The position numbers were made by a program, and so were the translations under genes. A DNA stretch of 64,000 nucleotides from the NCBI RefSeq assembly GCF_000473045.1, contig NZ_AXAY01000007.1:220645-284644 (forward strand), in the 5' to 3' direction. Under the pieces are notes generated by a model. It was not told where the DNA came from. It worked only from the letters and a program-made list of their open reading frames with translations, and made no database searches. Source of the stretch: Bradyrhizobium sp. WSM3983 (GTDB taxonomy: Bacteria > Pseudomonadota > Alphaproteobacteria > Rhizobiales > Xanthobacteraceae). Below are positions 8,757 through 17,401 of this stretch, piece after piece (positions within the stretch are counted from its first letter, which is position 1; each line of letters opens with the position of its first letter).

Positions 8757-9634
8757 GCGGTCGCCTCCGCAAGCATGGCGTCGAGCCGGGGTGAGATGAA
8801 GTGCAGATCCTCCTCATCCTTGAGTGCCACGCCGATCGAGCGCCTGAACGCGTCGGGCCAGCGTGCGCCGCCCTTGTGCAGGAGCGTCGCGGCCTCGGCC
8901 CAGTCGACGGCTTCGGCGATGCCCGGCGCCTTGCTGAGCGGCTCGCGCCGGAGCTTGCCGACGGCTGCGACGACGGCGCGTGCGGTCGCTTCGGCCACAC
9001 TGGAAGCCCGCAGCATGACGATGCGCGCCTCGCGCTCTTCTGTGGGATAGCCGATCCAGTGATAGACGCAGCGGCGACGCAAGGCCTCGTGCAGGTCGCG
9101 CGTCCGGTTCGACGTCAGCACGACGACGGGCCGCTCGGCGGCACGCACGGTGCCGCGCTCGGGGATCGAAATCTGGAAGTCGGACAAAAATTCGAGCAGG
9201 AAGGCTTCGAATTCCTGGTCGGCGCGGTCGATTTCGTCGATCAACAGCACGGTCGAGTCCGGCGCACGAAGGGTCGCCAGCATCGGCCGCTCGATCAAGA
9301 ACGTCTCGCCATAGATATCGATGCTCTCGTCGGCGGCCTGGCGAATTGCGAGCATCTGGCGCGGATAATTCCACTCGTAAAGCGCCGCGGAGGCGTCGAT
9401 GCCCTCATAGCATTGCAGGCGGATCAACCGGCGGCCGAGCACGGCGGCGATGGCCTTGGCGGCTTCGGTCTTGCCGACGCCCGGCGCGCCCTCGAGCAGC
9501 AGCGGCTTGCCGAGCGCGAGCCCGAGATAGGCGGCAGTTGCGAGGCCCTCGTCGGCGAGGTAATAGGCCGCCCGCAGCGCCTTCTCCAGCGCCTCCGGGC
9601 TGTCGATGCCGACGATGTTGCTGCGGACCGCCAT
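8753..9634 (-). CDS. MoxR-family AAA+ ATPase (CoxD-like)
   Basis: This 293-residue AAA+ protein has Walker A GAPGVGKT (residues 49-56) and Walker B VLLIDEIDRAD near residue 130. The sensor region VVVLTSNRTRDLHEALRRRC contains the arginine-rich sensor typical of MoxR ATPases. MoxR proteins act with VWA partners as chaperones for metal-cofactor insertion. The ATG at 9634 is preferred to an in-frame TTG two codons earlier because AGAGG sits nine bases before the ATG and would be too close to the TTG. It follows the Mo-subunit gene by 12 bases and overlaps the VWA gene by four. Confidence 0.9.
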   Translation of the reverse strand: MAVRSNIVGIDSPEALEKALRAAYYLADEGLATAAYLGLALGKPLLLEGAPGVGKTEAAKAIAAVLGRRLIRLQCYEGIDASAALYEWNYPRQMLAIRQAADESIDIYGETFLIERPMLATLRAPDSTVLLIDEIDRADQEFEAFLLEFLSDFQISIPERGTVRAAERPVVVLTSNRTRDLHEALRRRCVYHWIGYPTEEREARIVMLRASSVAEATARAVVAAVGKLRREPLSKAPGIAEAVDWAEAATLLHKGGARWPDAFRRSIGVALKDEEDLHFISPRLDAMLAEATA

Positions 9635-9646
9635 CGACAAAGACCT

Positions 9647-10669
9647 CTAGCGCCGCGCCTGCGGCCGTGCGCCGCCCTGGGCCTTGATCGCGCGCAGCAC
9701 CTTTTCAGGCGTAATCGGCAGATCATCGATGCGCACGCCAACCGCGTTGTAGATCGCGTTCGCAATGGCGGGCAGCACCGGGTTCGCGCACATCTCGCCG
9801 GGACCCTTGGCGCCGAAGGGGCCGTCAGGGGCAGGGCGCTCCAGCACCGCAATGTCGTGTGGGCAGATATCGCCAGGACCGGGCATCAGATATTCGACGA
9901 AGTCGCGCGGGCCGTGAACGGCCTCGGGATAGTGCGGCTCCGTCGTCTCATACAGCGCGTGGCTGACGCCCATCCAGGCACCGCCGACCAGCTGCTGCTC
10001 GACCAGTCGCGGATTGAGCGCGCGACCGAGTTCATATGCGGAATCCATCCGCACCATCGCGACCTCGCCGGTCTCGTCGTCGACATCGACCTCGGCGACG
10101 AGGCAGGCGTGGGCGTAGCAGGTCGCCGGCGACATCTCGCCGGTCTCCGGATTAACTTCCGAGAGCGGCACCAGGAAGATGCCGCGGCCCGAGATGGTCT
10201 TGCCCTGCTTGAACTGGGCGGCAATCGCGACGTCCTTGGTCGAGATCGAGCGGTGCGGCGCGCCCTTGACGTGGATGTTGCCGCGCCCGTCGGTCTCGAG
10301 ATCGGCGGCGTTGACCTCCAGTTCCTCGGCGGCGGCTTCCATCATGACGCCGCGCGCTTCCCGGGCCGCCGCCATCACGGCATTGCCGACGCGATGCGTT
10401 CCGCGCGAGGCGAACGAGCCCATGCAATGCGGGCCGGTGTCGGAATCCGCGGTATCGACATAGACGTCCTCGACCGGCACGCCCAGCGTCTCCGCGCAGA
10501 TCTGTCGCGTCACCGACTTCATGCCCTGACCGAGGTCGATCGACGACAACGCCACCGTGAACTTGCCGCTCGGGTTGGAATGCACCAGCGCCTGGCTGGG
10601 GTCGCCGCCGAGATTCATACCGATGGGGTAGTTGATCGACGCGATGCCGCGTCCGCGATGCCGGGTCAT
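9647..10669 (-). CDS. Molybdenum hydroxylase large subunit, C-terminal half
   Basis: These 340 residues correspond to the second molybdopterin-binding half of a xanthine-dehydrogenase-family large subunit. They include DLGQGMKS (Gln48, Mo-cofactor contact), the ASRGTHRVGNAV segment and GAKGPGE, whose Glu292 aligns with the catalytic base of the family. The ATG directly follows the TAG of the upstream N-terminal half and is in the same frame. A strong AGGAGG sits just before the TAG, supporting re-initiation. On its own this half cannot bind cofactor normally. It should assemble with the N-terminal half and with the FAD and 2Fe-2S subunits encoded upstream. Confidence 0.88.
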   Translation of the reverse strand: MTRHRGRGIASINYPIGMNLGGDPSQALVHSNPSGKFTVALSSIDLGQGMKSVTRQICAETLGVPVEDVYVDTADSDTGPHCMGSFASRGTHRVGNAVMAAAREARGVMMEAAAEELEVNAADLETDGRGNIHVKGAPHRSISTKDVAIAAQFKQGKTISGRGIFLVPLSEVNPETGEMSPATCYAHACLVAEVDVDDETGEVAMVRMDSAYELGRALNPRLVEQQLVGGAWMGVSHALYETTEPHYPEAVHGPRDFVEYLMPGPGDICPHDIAVLERPAPDGPFGAKGPGEMCANPVLPAIANAIYNAVGVRIDDLPITPEKVLRAIKAQGGARPQARR

Positions 10670-12265
10670 CTAGCGCCTCCTGGTGCCGAAGACGGACGAG
10701 AAACGGGTCGCGCCGTGCGAAGGCGCGGCCGGTTGTGGCGAGGGCGGCGGAGGAGTTGGCGGTGGCGGCTCGTGCGGCGGTTCGCGGGTGACGGTCGGCG
10801 GCAGCCGGTCGTAGCTGGTGCGCTGCTGTGCCGGAGCAGTGGGCCGTGCGCGCGAAGAATCCGTCGGGGTCGGCGGGATGACGGCGCGGCTCCCGCCGCC
10901 GTCCTTGCGCGAGGATGCCCGCTTGAACTCCTCGCGGAGCGGCCACTTTGCTTTCTCAGCCGCGACCTGGACGCATTCGATCAGCGCCGTGTTCTTGGCC
11001 TCGCGCCGGTGCGCCTTCATGTCGCCGTCGCGATAGGCGTTCAGGATCCGGAATTCCATCGGGTCCATGTTCACAAGATGCGCCAGCTTGTCCATCTGAC
11101 ACTCGATCGCAAAGTCCATCGCGGTGACGCCAAAACCGCGCATGGCCGTCGCCGGCGTGCGGTTAGTGAAGACGCAATAGACGTCGCCATAGACGTTGGG
11201 GATGGTGTAGGGACCCGGCAGATGCGCGGCGCATTTCACAGCGGCGTAGCTGGACAGCCGCGTATAGGCGCCGCTGTCGAAATAGGCGCGGATCTTGCGC
11301 GCGACGACGCGGCCGTCGCGCATCACACCGTCCTTGATGTAGATACGCTCGGCGCCGCGTGGTGGGCCGTATTGCATCTCCTCCTCGCGCCCGAACACAT
11401 AGCGCACGGGTCGCCCGGTCAGCATCGCGCCGAGGATGGCGAGCGGCTCGGTCAGCGTATCCACCTTGCCGCCAAAGCCACCGCCGACCGTGCCGCCGAT
11501 GAAGTGGAAGGTGTTGGACGGCACGTCCAGGATCTTGGCGCAGGTATCGACCGAGAAGAACAGCGCCTGCGTCGAGGTGTAGACCACATAACGGCCGTTG
11601 GTGTCGGGTGCCGCAATCGCGCCGTTGGTTTCGGTCGGCGCGTGCTCGATCGGCGACATCTGGTAGCGTTGCTCGAGCACGTGATCGGCGGTCGCCAGCG
11701 CGGCGTCGGCATCGCCGAAGCGGAGCTTCTGGTGATCATAGGTCTCGTGATAGGTGAACGTGTTCTTGGGATAAGTCTCGTTGACCACGGGCGCGCCCGG
11801 CTTGAGCGCGTCCTCGACGTCGAACACGGCCGGCAGCGGCTCGTAGTCGACCTTGACCTTTGCGACCGCCTCAAAGGCCTCGCGCTCGCTGTCGGCGACG
11901 ATAGCGACGATCGGTTCGCCCTTGTAGCGGACCTTGTCGACCGCCAGCGACGGCTCGTCGTCCTTGCCGAAATTGATCAGGCTGAGAAGCGTGTTGAGAT
12001 TCACCGGCACGTCGGCGCCGCGGATGATCCGGCGTACGCCGGCCGAGCGCTCGGCCTCGGTGGTGTCGATGCGGCGAATTCTGGCATGCGCCTGCGTCGA
12101 GCGGACGACCTTCAGATGCAACATGCCTTGCAGCTTGTGGTCGTTGAAATAGCTGGACGTGCCCGTGACATGGCCGAGCATGTCCTGGCGCTGGGTGCCC
12201 TTGCCGATTTCCTTCAAATTATCGTCGCGCTCGTCGGCGAAGATGTCCTTGCGCAGTTCCAGCAT
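10670..12265 (-). CDS. Molybdenum hydroxylase large subunit, N-terminal half with proline-rich tail
   Basis: The protein has 531 residues. Residues about 18-130 are the a/b hammerhead domain of aldehyde oxidase/xanthine dehydrogenase. Residues about 145-448 are the first Mo-cofactor domain, with GGGFGGK at 261-267 and AMRGFG near 376-379. RGFG is the xanthine-dehydrogenase/aromatic-hydroxylase form; the AYxCSFR loop of form I CO dehydrogenase is absent. Where the family normally continues into its second half, the protein instead has about 80 Pro/Arg/Ser-rich residues (451-531) and a TAG stop. The enzyme is predicted to hydroxylate an aldehyde or heteroaromatic ring with water as oxygen source. 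It lies 12 bases from the 2Fe-2S subunit gene. Confidence 0.88.
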   Translation of the reverse strand: MLELRKDIFADERDDNLKEIGKGTQRQDMLGHVTGTSSYFNDHKLQGMLHLKVVRSTQAHARIRRIDTTEAERSAGVRRIIRGADVPVNLNTLLSLINFGKDDEPSLAVDKVRYKGEPIVAIVADSEREAFEAVAKVKVDYEPLPAVFDVEDALKPGAPVVNETYPKNTFTYHETYDHQKLRFGDADAALATADHVLEQRYQMSPIEHAPTETNGAIAAPDTNGRYVVYTSTQALFFSVDTCAKILDVPSNTFHFIGGTVGGGFGGKVDTLTEPLAILGAMLTGRPVRYVFGREEEMQYGPPRGAERIYIKDGVMRDGRVVARKIRAYFDSGAYTRLSSYAAVKCAAHLPGPYTIPNVYGDVYCVFTNRTPATAMRGFGVTAMDFAIECQMDKLAHLVNMDPMEFRILNAYRDGDMKAHRREAKNTALIECVQVAAEKAKWPLREEFKRASSRKDGGGSRAVIPPTPTDSSRARPTAPAQQRTSYDRLPPTVTREPPHEPPPPTPPPPSPQPAAPSHGATRFSSVFGTRRR

Positions 12266-12277
12266 GGCCGCGTTCCC

Positions 12278-12754
12278 TTAGGCGCTGACCCGGCCGCCGG
12301 CGGCGGCGAGGATGGCGTTGATGATCGGCTCGTAGCCGGTGCAGCGGCAGATGTTGCCGGAGATGGCTTCGATCACCTCGTCGCGGCTCGGCGAGGGGTT
12401 GCGATCGAGCAGGGCTTTCGCGGCCATAAGCATGCCCGGGGTGCAGTAGCCGCACTGGGCCGCGAAATTGTCGGCGAAAGCGCGTTGCAGCGGATGCAGG
12501 TTCGGGCCCTGCTTCATGCCGTCGAGCGTTTCGACGGAGCGGCCGGCCACGGATTCCGCCAGCGTCAGGCAGGAGAGGTGAAGCTCGCCGTCGATCAGCA
12601 CGCCGCAAGTGCCGCAGCCGCCCTGGCCGCAGCCGAATTTCGGTGTCATGTCGCCGATCAGTTCGCGCAGCGCGACCAGGAGATTGGTGCCGCCATCGAC
12701 GAAGATCGCGACATCGCGGCCATTGTGACGAAATTGCAGGGGTATCTTGGACAT
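12278..12754 (-). CDS. Molybdenum hydroxylase 2Fe-2S subunit
   Basis: This 158-residue small subunit has both iron-sulfur motifs of the family. The plant-ferredoxin-type cluster uses Cys42, Cys47, Cys50 and Cys62 (GCGQGGCGTC then SC). The helical cluster uses Cys101, Cys104, Cys136 and Cys138 (CGYC and CRCTGY). It passes electrons from the Mo site to FAD in a cytoplasmic heteromer. It lies between the FAD gene (six bases upstream) and the split Mo gene, giving the order FAD, FeS, Mo. Its length is usual for the family. Confidence 0.95.
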   Translation of the reverse strand: MSKIPLQFRHNGRDVAIFVDGGTNLLVALRELIGDMTPKFGCGQGGCGTCGVLIDGELHLSCLTLAESVAGRSVETLDGMKQGPNLHPLQRAFADNFAAQCGYCTPGMLMAAKALLDRNPSPSRDEVIEAISGNICRCTGYEPIINAILAAAGGRVSA

Positions 12755-12760
12755 GGCGAT

Positions 12761-13579
12761 TTAATCCTGACCGGACAGCAGACGGCGCAGGTGGACGCCG
12801 ACGATTTCGCGGCGATACCAGGCGCTGCCGAGCGCATTGTCCGAGGGCGATGTTCCTTCAGTCGCGGCGGAGGCAGCGACAGCTATGGTCGCGGCATCCA
12901 GCGAGCGGCCCTCGAGCGCGCGCTCGGCGGCGCGGGCGCGGATCTGTGTCGGCGCCATTGAGCCCAGCGCGATCCGCGCGCCTGCGATCCGGCCGCCGCT
13001 GATCGGCAGATGTGCGGCCAGCGTGATGACCGAGCCACCCTTCGGCTTGATGCGCGCAATCTTGCGATAGCGGAATGTCTCACTGCTGGCCGGCCGGGTG
13101 CAGGAGACCGACAAGACCAATGTCCCGGCCTGTCGCTCGCGTGCCTGCAAGAACTCCTCGATCGGGATGTCGCGCGAGCCGAAGCCGCCTTGCACGGCGA
13201 CGGTGGCGTCGAGCGCCAGCAGCGCGACGGTGAAATCGCCATACGGGTTCGGGGCGAAGAGATTGCCGCCGACAGTGCCCATGTTGCGTACCGCGGGGCC
13301 GCCGATCGAACGGGCAGGGGCGTGCAGGAAGGCGAGGTCGCGTTCGGCAAGGACGCGCGCGAAGGTGACGCCGGCGCCCAGCGTGATGCGCGGGCCGGAG
13401 GCATCGATGCGGGTCAACGCCTGGTCCTGGGCGCGGACGACGGTCGAGATCGACACATCGCCCTCGTTGAGCGCCCGCATCACCAGCGTGCCGCCGCCGA
13501 GATAACGCGCTGTGCGGTCCAAGGACAGCGCGCCGGCTGCCTCGCTGGCACTGGCGAAAGTCTTCACTGTCACGGCCAT
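12761..13579 (-). CDS. Molybdenum hydroxylase FAD-binding subunit
   Basis: This 272-residue medium subunit of the CoxM/XdhB type has an N-terminal PCMH FAD-binding fold with the loop YLGGGTLVM (about 26-34) and the second FAD motif IGGPAVRNMGTVGGNL (about 92-107), plus a C-terminal CO-dehydrogenase flavoprotein-like domain. It delivers electrons from the iron-sulfur clusters to an acceptor, NAD+ or quinone, which the sequence does not decide. It starts immediately after the stop of the SRPBCC gene upstream. Confidence 0.93.
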   Translation of the reverse strand: MAVTVKTFASASEAAGALSLDRTARYLGGGTLVMRALNEGDVSISTVVRAQDQALTRIDASGPRITLGAGVTFARVLAERDLAFLHAPARSIGGPAVRNMGTVGGNLFAPNPYGDFTVALLALDATVAVQGGFGSRDIPIEEFLQARERQAGTLVLSVSCTRPASSETFRYRKIARIKPKGGSVITLAAHLPISGGRIAGARIALGSMAPTQIRARAAERALEGRSLDAATIAVAASAATEGTSPSDNALGSAWYRREIVGVHLRRLLSGQD

Positions 13580-14023
13580 CTAGGCGGCCTCCTTCAGATG
13601 CCGGCGGATTGCTTCGAACCCAGCCTGGTAAATGTCTTCCGCGACCATGTGGGTGATGCGGTCGCGATCCTCGGGTCTGGTCGTGAAGCGCGACTCCCAG
13701 TGCCAGAAGGTGCGGTCGCCATCGGTGACAGGCAGCAGGCGGACATGGGCGACGTAGTTGAACATCGGGATCGGCGTATCGAGCAGGCAATAGCTGAAGC
13801 TTTGTTCGAGGTCCGACAGCGCCAGCAATTGCTCGCGCAGCTCGGCGCCGTCCCGCAGCTTGAAACGCCTGATGCAGCCGATCTTGTCGGAGGCGTGCGC
13901 GCGCTCGATCGAGGAGGTCGTGACCGCCGGATGCCAGCGGTCGTGCCCGTTGAAATCGCGCAGCATGGCCCACGCCGCATCGGTCGGCGCGTCCAAAATC
14001 GTGCTTTTGACGATATGCGGCAC
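13580..14023 (-). CDS. SRPBCC family protein, copy 2
   Basis: This 147-residue START/SRPBCC-fold (polyketide cyclase/CoxG-like) protein has the pattern SKIGC-(I/V)R-F and LRDGAELREQLLALSD. It is clearly homologous to the next gene upstream; shared blocks include RDFNGHDRWHPA versus RDFNGLPNWHPA and LPVTDGD versus LTPVTDGD. Such proteins have a deep hydrophobic ligand pocket. In cox-type operons the relative CoxG recruits the enzyme to the membrane. Here it may bind the substrate or a product, or anchor the hydroxylase. It directly abuts the FAD subunit gene. Confidence 0.85.
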   Translation of the reverse strand: MPHIVKSTILDAPTDAAWAMLRDFNGHDRWHPAVTTSSIERAHASDKIGCIRRFKLRDGAELREQLLALSDLEQSFSYCLLDTPIPMFNYVAHVRLLPVTDGDRTFWHWESRFTTRPEDRDRITHMVAEDIYQAGFEAIRRHLKEAA

Positions 14024-14026
14024 GGA

Positions 14027-14464
14027 TCAACCTCCGAACACGCGCTTGAGGGCATCGAACCCGCCCTGGAACACGCTGCCGCCGATGTTTCCGACGAGCT
14101 CGGTCTCCCGCTCCGGCGCGCAGTCGAACTCGGCGGTCCATTCCACAAAGGTCTGGTCACCGTCGGTGACGGGCGTCAGCCGCAAGGTCGCGACGTAGTT
14201 TTCGACGCCCATCGGGGATTCCAGGATCGAGTAGGTGCAGAACATGTCGTAGTCAGAGAGGCCCAACAGTTTCTCGCGGATCCGGTCGCCGTTGCGCAGG
14301 CGAAAATCTCTGACACAGCCAATCTTGTCGGAGGGTTCGCCGCCTTCGATGCGGCTTTCGGCGATCGCCGGGTGCCAGTTCGGTAGGCCGTTGAAGTCGC
14401 GCACCCGCGCCCAGACGCGATCGTTGCGCGCATTGACGACGGTGGAGACGTAGACGCGGGGCAT
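14027..14464 (-). CDS. SRPBCC family protein, copy 1
   Basis: This 145-residue SRPBCC-fold protein is a tandem paralogue of the gene that follows it three bases downstream. Conserved blocks are RDFNGLPNWHPAIAES near the N-terminus, GEPSDKIGCVRDF and TPVTDGDQTFVEW. The two copies differ in pocket-lining positions, so they could bind different ligands or form a heterodimer. It lies ten bases downstream of the SPFH coiled-coil gene and is part of the same minus-strand operon. Confidence 0.85.
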   Translation of the reverse strand: MPRVYVSTVVNARNDRVWARVRDFNGLPNWHPAIAESRIEGGEPSDKIGCVRDFRLRNGDRIREKLLGLSDYDMFCTYSILESPMGVENYVATLRLTPVTDGDQTFVEWTAEFDCAPERETELVGNIGGSVFQGGFDALKRVFGG

Positions 14465-14474
14465 GGTTTAGACC

Positions 14475-17375
14475 TCAGCTCTTCTTCCGCGGACCGCGCT
14501 CGGCCGGTGGCTCGCCACCGCCCTCAGCCGCAGGCGGAGACGCCGCCGGCTTGTCGCCGCCGCCTTTTCGCGCGGAATCCTTGATGCCTTGCATGTCGCG
14601 AGCCTCGCGGATCAAGCCCGGCATCTTGGCCAGGCTGCCGCCTTCGACGCCAATGTCAGCCAGGAGCGAGTCGATCAGCGGCGCCTGCACGCGGTAGCGC
14701 AGCGCCGAGTCGATCACCTCGTCGGTGGCGCTGCGGCCGCCATTGCCGCCATGGCCATTGCCGTTGAGGCCGTCGACCTGGAGGATGCGGATGCCCTCGA
14801 TCTTCTCCATCGGCTTGACGCTCTCGCGCACGATGCCCTCGATACGGTCGAGCAGTTTTCTGCGGAACAGCGAGTAGCGCGCCTGGTCGGTGAGCACGTT
14901 TTCGGCCTCGTTGAGCATCCGCTGCGCCTCGGCCTCGACGGCGGCGCGCACACGCTCGGCTTCGGCGGCAATCCGCGTCTCCTCGGCCTGCTTCTCGGCG
15001 ATCATGACTTCGACCGTCTTGCGGCGTTTGGCGATCTCGCTCTCGCGCGCGGTGATGACGCGCTCGGTCGCTTCGGTGGCCCGCATCCGCGCTTCCTCGG
15101 CCATCGCCTTGGCGGCGGACTCTTCCAGCGACTTCTGGTGAATGGCGATCGCCTTGTCCATCAGGACGGTCTCGACCTCCTTCTCGCGGTTCACTTCGAG
15201 CTTACGCAGCTCGCGCTCACGGCCGATCCGGGCTTCGTCCAGGCCGCGGTCGGAGGCGATGCGCGCGCGCTCGACCTCCTCGCGGGAGGCGATCTCTGCC
15301 TCCTGCAGCGACTGGACGCGGGCGACCTCCAACTGCTCGATGGTGCGGCGGCGTTCGAGGCGGGCGGCTTCCAGCGCCTGCTCGCGCGAGACGTCGGTGG
15401 TCTCGACCTCCTTGCGGGCGACGATCTCGGCCTGGCGCACCTGGCGATCAGCATCAATCCGCTCAGACTTCTTGGCAGAGAGAGCGATAACGCGGTCCTC
15501 GTCCGCGATCTCGATCGCCTTCTTTTGCTCGATATTGAGCACCTCGCGCTTCTTGGACGAGTTGATCCGCTCGGCCTCGAGCGCGAGATCGACGGTAATG
15601 CGCTGGCGCTCGATGACGTCGCGCCGCTTCAGCTCGGCGGCCTCTAGTACGCCGGTGCGCTCAATTTCCAGCGAACGCGTGTCGCGCTCGGCCTGGATGC
15701 GTTCGGCCGCGACGGCCTTCTCCTGGGCGATGCGGGCCGCCTCGATCGCCTCGCGCGAGGCAATGTCGGCTTCCTCGACGGCGCGGTTGCGGGCGATCTC
15801 CAGCGAGCGGACGCGCTCTTCCTGGGCAATGCGCGAGGCCTCGGTTGTCTCGCGTGCGGCGATGCCGGCGACTTCGAGGGTCTGGTTGCGCTCGATTTCG
15901 AGCTGCCGCGTATTCTGCTCGGCGGCGATGCGCTCGGCGGCGAGCGTCCGCTCGCGCGCGATGCGGGCGGCTTCGACGGCGCGCTGCGCTTCGATCTCGG
16001 CCTCCTGGATGGTGCGAACCTGGTGGATCTCCAGCGCGCGGGTGCGCTCGTCCGAAGAGATGCGCTCGACATTGACAATCAGCGTCTGGGCGATGCGCGC
16101 CTTCTCGGTCGCTTCCCGGGCGGCGATCTCGGCCTCGTCGACGGCGCGGGTGCGCTCGATCTCGCGGCGCCGCGTCTCCTCCTCGTTGGCGATACGGGCA
16201 TCGGTGACGACACGATCCTGCTGGATGCGGGCCTTCTCGATCGCCTCGCGGGCCGCAATCTCGGCTTCCTCGACGGTGCGCATCCGCTCGATCTCGCGTT
16301 GGCGGACCTCGCGTTCGGAGGCAATCCGCGTGGTGTCGATCGAGCGCTGGTTGGCGATCCGGGTTTTCTCGATCTCCTCGCGCGCCAGCAGCTCCTTTTC
16401 CTCGATGGTGCGGGTGCGTTCGATCTCCTTCTGACGGGTCTCGCGCTCGGAGGCGATACGGGCCTCGGCAATCGCCTGCTCGTTGGCGATCCGGGAGCGT
16501 TCGATGGCTTCGCGCGCGGAGATCTGGGCCTGCTCGGCCTCGGTCTCACGCAGCGCGCGTTCGCGGGCGACTTCGGTGCGCTGAAGCGCGCGACGCATCT
16601 CGATGTCGCGTTCCTGCTCCAGCCGCGCGGTCTCGCTCTCGCGCTCGATGTCGAGCGCCTGTCGCTCGGCTTCCAGATTACGGGTGCGGATCTTGATCAT
16701 CGAGTCCTGCTCGATGTCGTTGCGCGCCTTGCGTTTGGCCTCGATGTCCTCCATCAGCCGCGTCAGGCCTTCGGCATCGAATCGGTTCGACGGGTTGAAG
16801 AACTCGAGGTCGGTCTGGTCGAGATCGGTGATTGCGACGGACTCCAGCTCAAGGCCGTTCTGGGCGAGCGCTTCGGCCGCGTTTGTCTTGACGCGCACGA
16901 CATAGTCGCCGCGCCGTTCGTGCATCTCCTCGAGGGTCATTTCAGATGCGACCGAGCGGATCGCGGAAATGAACTTGCCTGCCAGGAGCGCATGGAGCTG
17001 CTCCGGTTCCATAGTGCGGCGGCCCAGAGTCGCTGCCGCGATCGACACAGCTTCGCGGGTGGCCTGAACCCGGACATAGAAGTCGGCTTCGATATCGACG
17101 CGCATGCGGTCACGGGTGATCACCGCGTCCTGCCGCGAACGCACGATGCCCATCGGCAGCACGTTCATGTTGACCGGGGTGTAGTCATGGATGAAGGGCA
17201 GCACGAAGGCGCCGCCATTGATCACCACGCGCTCGCCGAGGAAGCCGGTCCGGACGAACGACACCTCCTTGGAGGAGCGGTGATAGAGCCAGTTGACGAT
17301 GTAGACGCCGACCACGATCACGATGATCGCGACGATCAGCCAGAGGATGAGCTCGCCGACCAGGATCCCTGACAT
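14475..17375 (-). CDS. SPFH/flotillin-like membrane protein with very long hendecad coiled coil
   Basis: The protein has 966 residues. There is one N-terminal membrane helix (about 8-30), an SPFH/band-7-like domain (about 40-215), then roughly 470 residues of almost pure 11-residue repeats with small or hydrophobic residues at positions 3 and 8, for example REVRQREIERM and RTVEEAEIAAR. Many are grouped in 44-residue super-repeats (four hendecads). The C-terminus is a Gly/Asn-rich stretch, a short globular piece and a Lys/Pro/Gly tail. The ATG follows GAGGGAGGGAAAC; the longer TTG start lies inside that ribosome site. Flotillins build oligomeric membrane scaffolds. Here it may organise the transporter or hydroxylase at the inner membrane (inference). 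No NfeD partner is nearby. Confidence 0.88.
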   Translation of the reverse strand: MSGILVGELILWLIVAIIVIVVGVYIVNWLYHRSSKEVSFVRTGFLGERVVINGGAFVLPFIHDYTPVNMNVLPMGIVRSRQDAVITRDRMRVDIEADFYVRVQATREAVSIAAATLGRRTMEPEQLHALLAGKFISAIRSVASEMTLEEMHERRGDYVVRVKTNAAEALAQNGLELESVAITDLDQTDLEFFNPSNRFDAEGLTRLMEDIEAKRKARNDIEQDSMIKIRTRNLEAERQALDIERESETARLEQERDIEMRRALQRTEVARERALRETEAEQAQISAREAIERSRIANEQAIAEARIASERETRQKEIERTRTIEEKELLAREEIEKTRIANQRSIDTTRIASEREVRQREIERMRTVEEAEIAAREAIEKARIQQDRVVTDARIANEEETRRREIERTRAVDEAEIAAREATEKARIAQTLIVNVERISSDERTRALEIHQVRTIQEAEIEAQRAVEAARIARERTLAAERIAAEQNTRQLEIERNQTLEVAGIAARETTEASRIAQEERVRSLEIARNRAVEEADIASREAIEAARIAQEKAVAAERIQAERDTRSLEIERTGVLEAAELKRRDVIERQRITVDLALEAERINSSKKREVLNIEQKKAIEIADEDRVIALSAKKSERIDADRQVRQAEIVARKEVETTDVSREQALEAARLERRRTIEQLEVARVQSLQEAEIASREEVERARIASDRGLDEARIGRERELRKLEVNREKEVETVLMDKAIAIHQKSLEESAAKAMAEEARMRATEATERVITARESEIAKRRKTVEVMIAEKQAEETRIAAEAERVRAAVEAEAQRMLNEAENVLTDQARYSLFRRKLLDRIEGIVRESVKPMEKIEGIRILQVDGLNGNGHGGNGGRSATDEVIDSALRYRVQAPLIDSLLADIGVEGGSLAKMPGLIREARDMQGIKDSARKGGGDKPAASPPAAEGGGEPPAERGPRKKS

Positions 17376-17401
17376 GTTTCCCTCCCTCAATTTGACAGGC
17401 G

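Noticed and set aside
8801..12961. A 1386-codon open frame on the plus strand opposite the hydroxylase and MoxR/VWA genes
   Set aside because: Opposite-strand frames stay open by chance in GC-rich codons. Its product is low-complexity (Arg, Gly, Ala, Asp, Val) with no domain, while the minus strand carries six clear, tightly packed families.
9647..13579. Annotation of the hydroxylase as CO dehydrogenase (coxMSL)
   Set aside because: The large subunit lacks the AYxCSFR loop and has RGFG, so only the general molybdenum hydroxylase family is supported.
14475..17375. Repeated DNA in the SPFH gene as a CRISPR or satellite array
   Set aside because: The period (33 or 132 bases) is in frame, copies diverge at the protein level, and there are no spacers. 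It is coding coiled-coil repeat.
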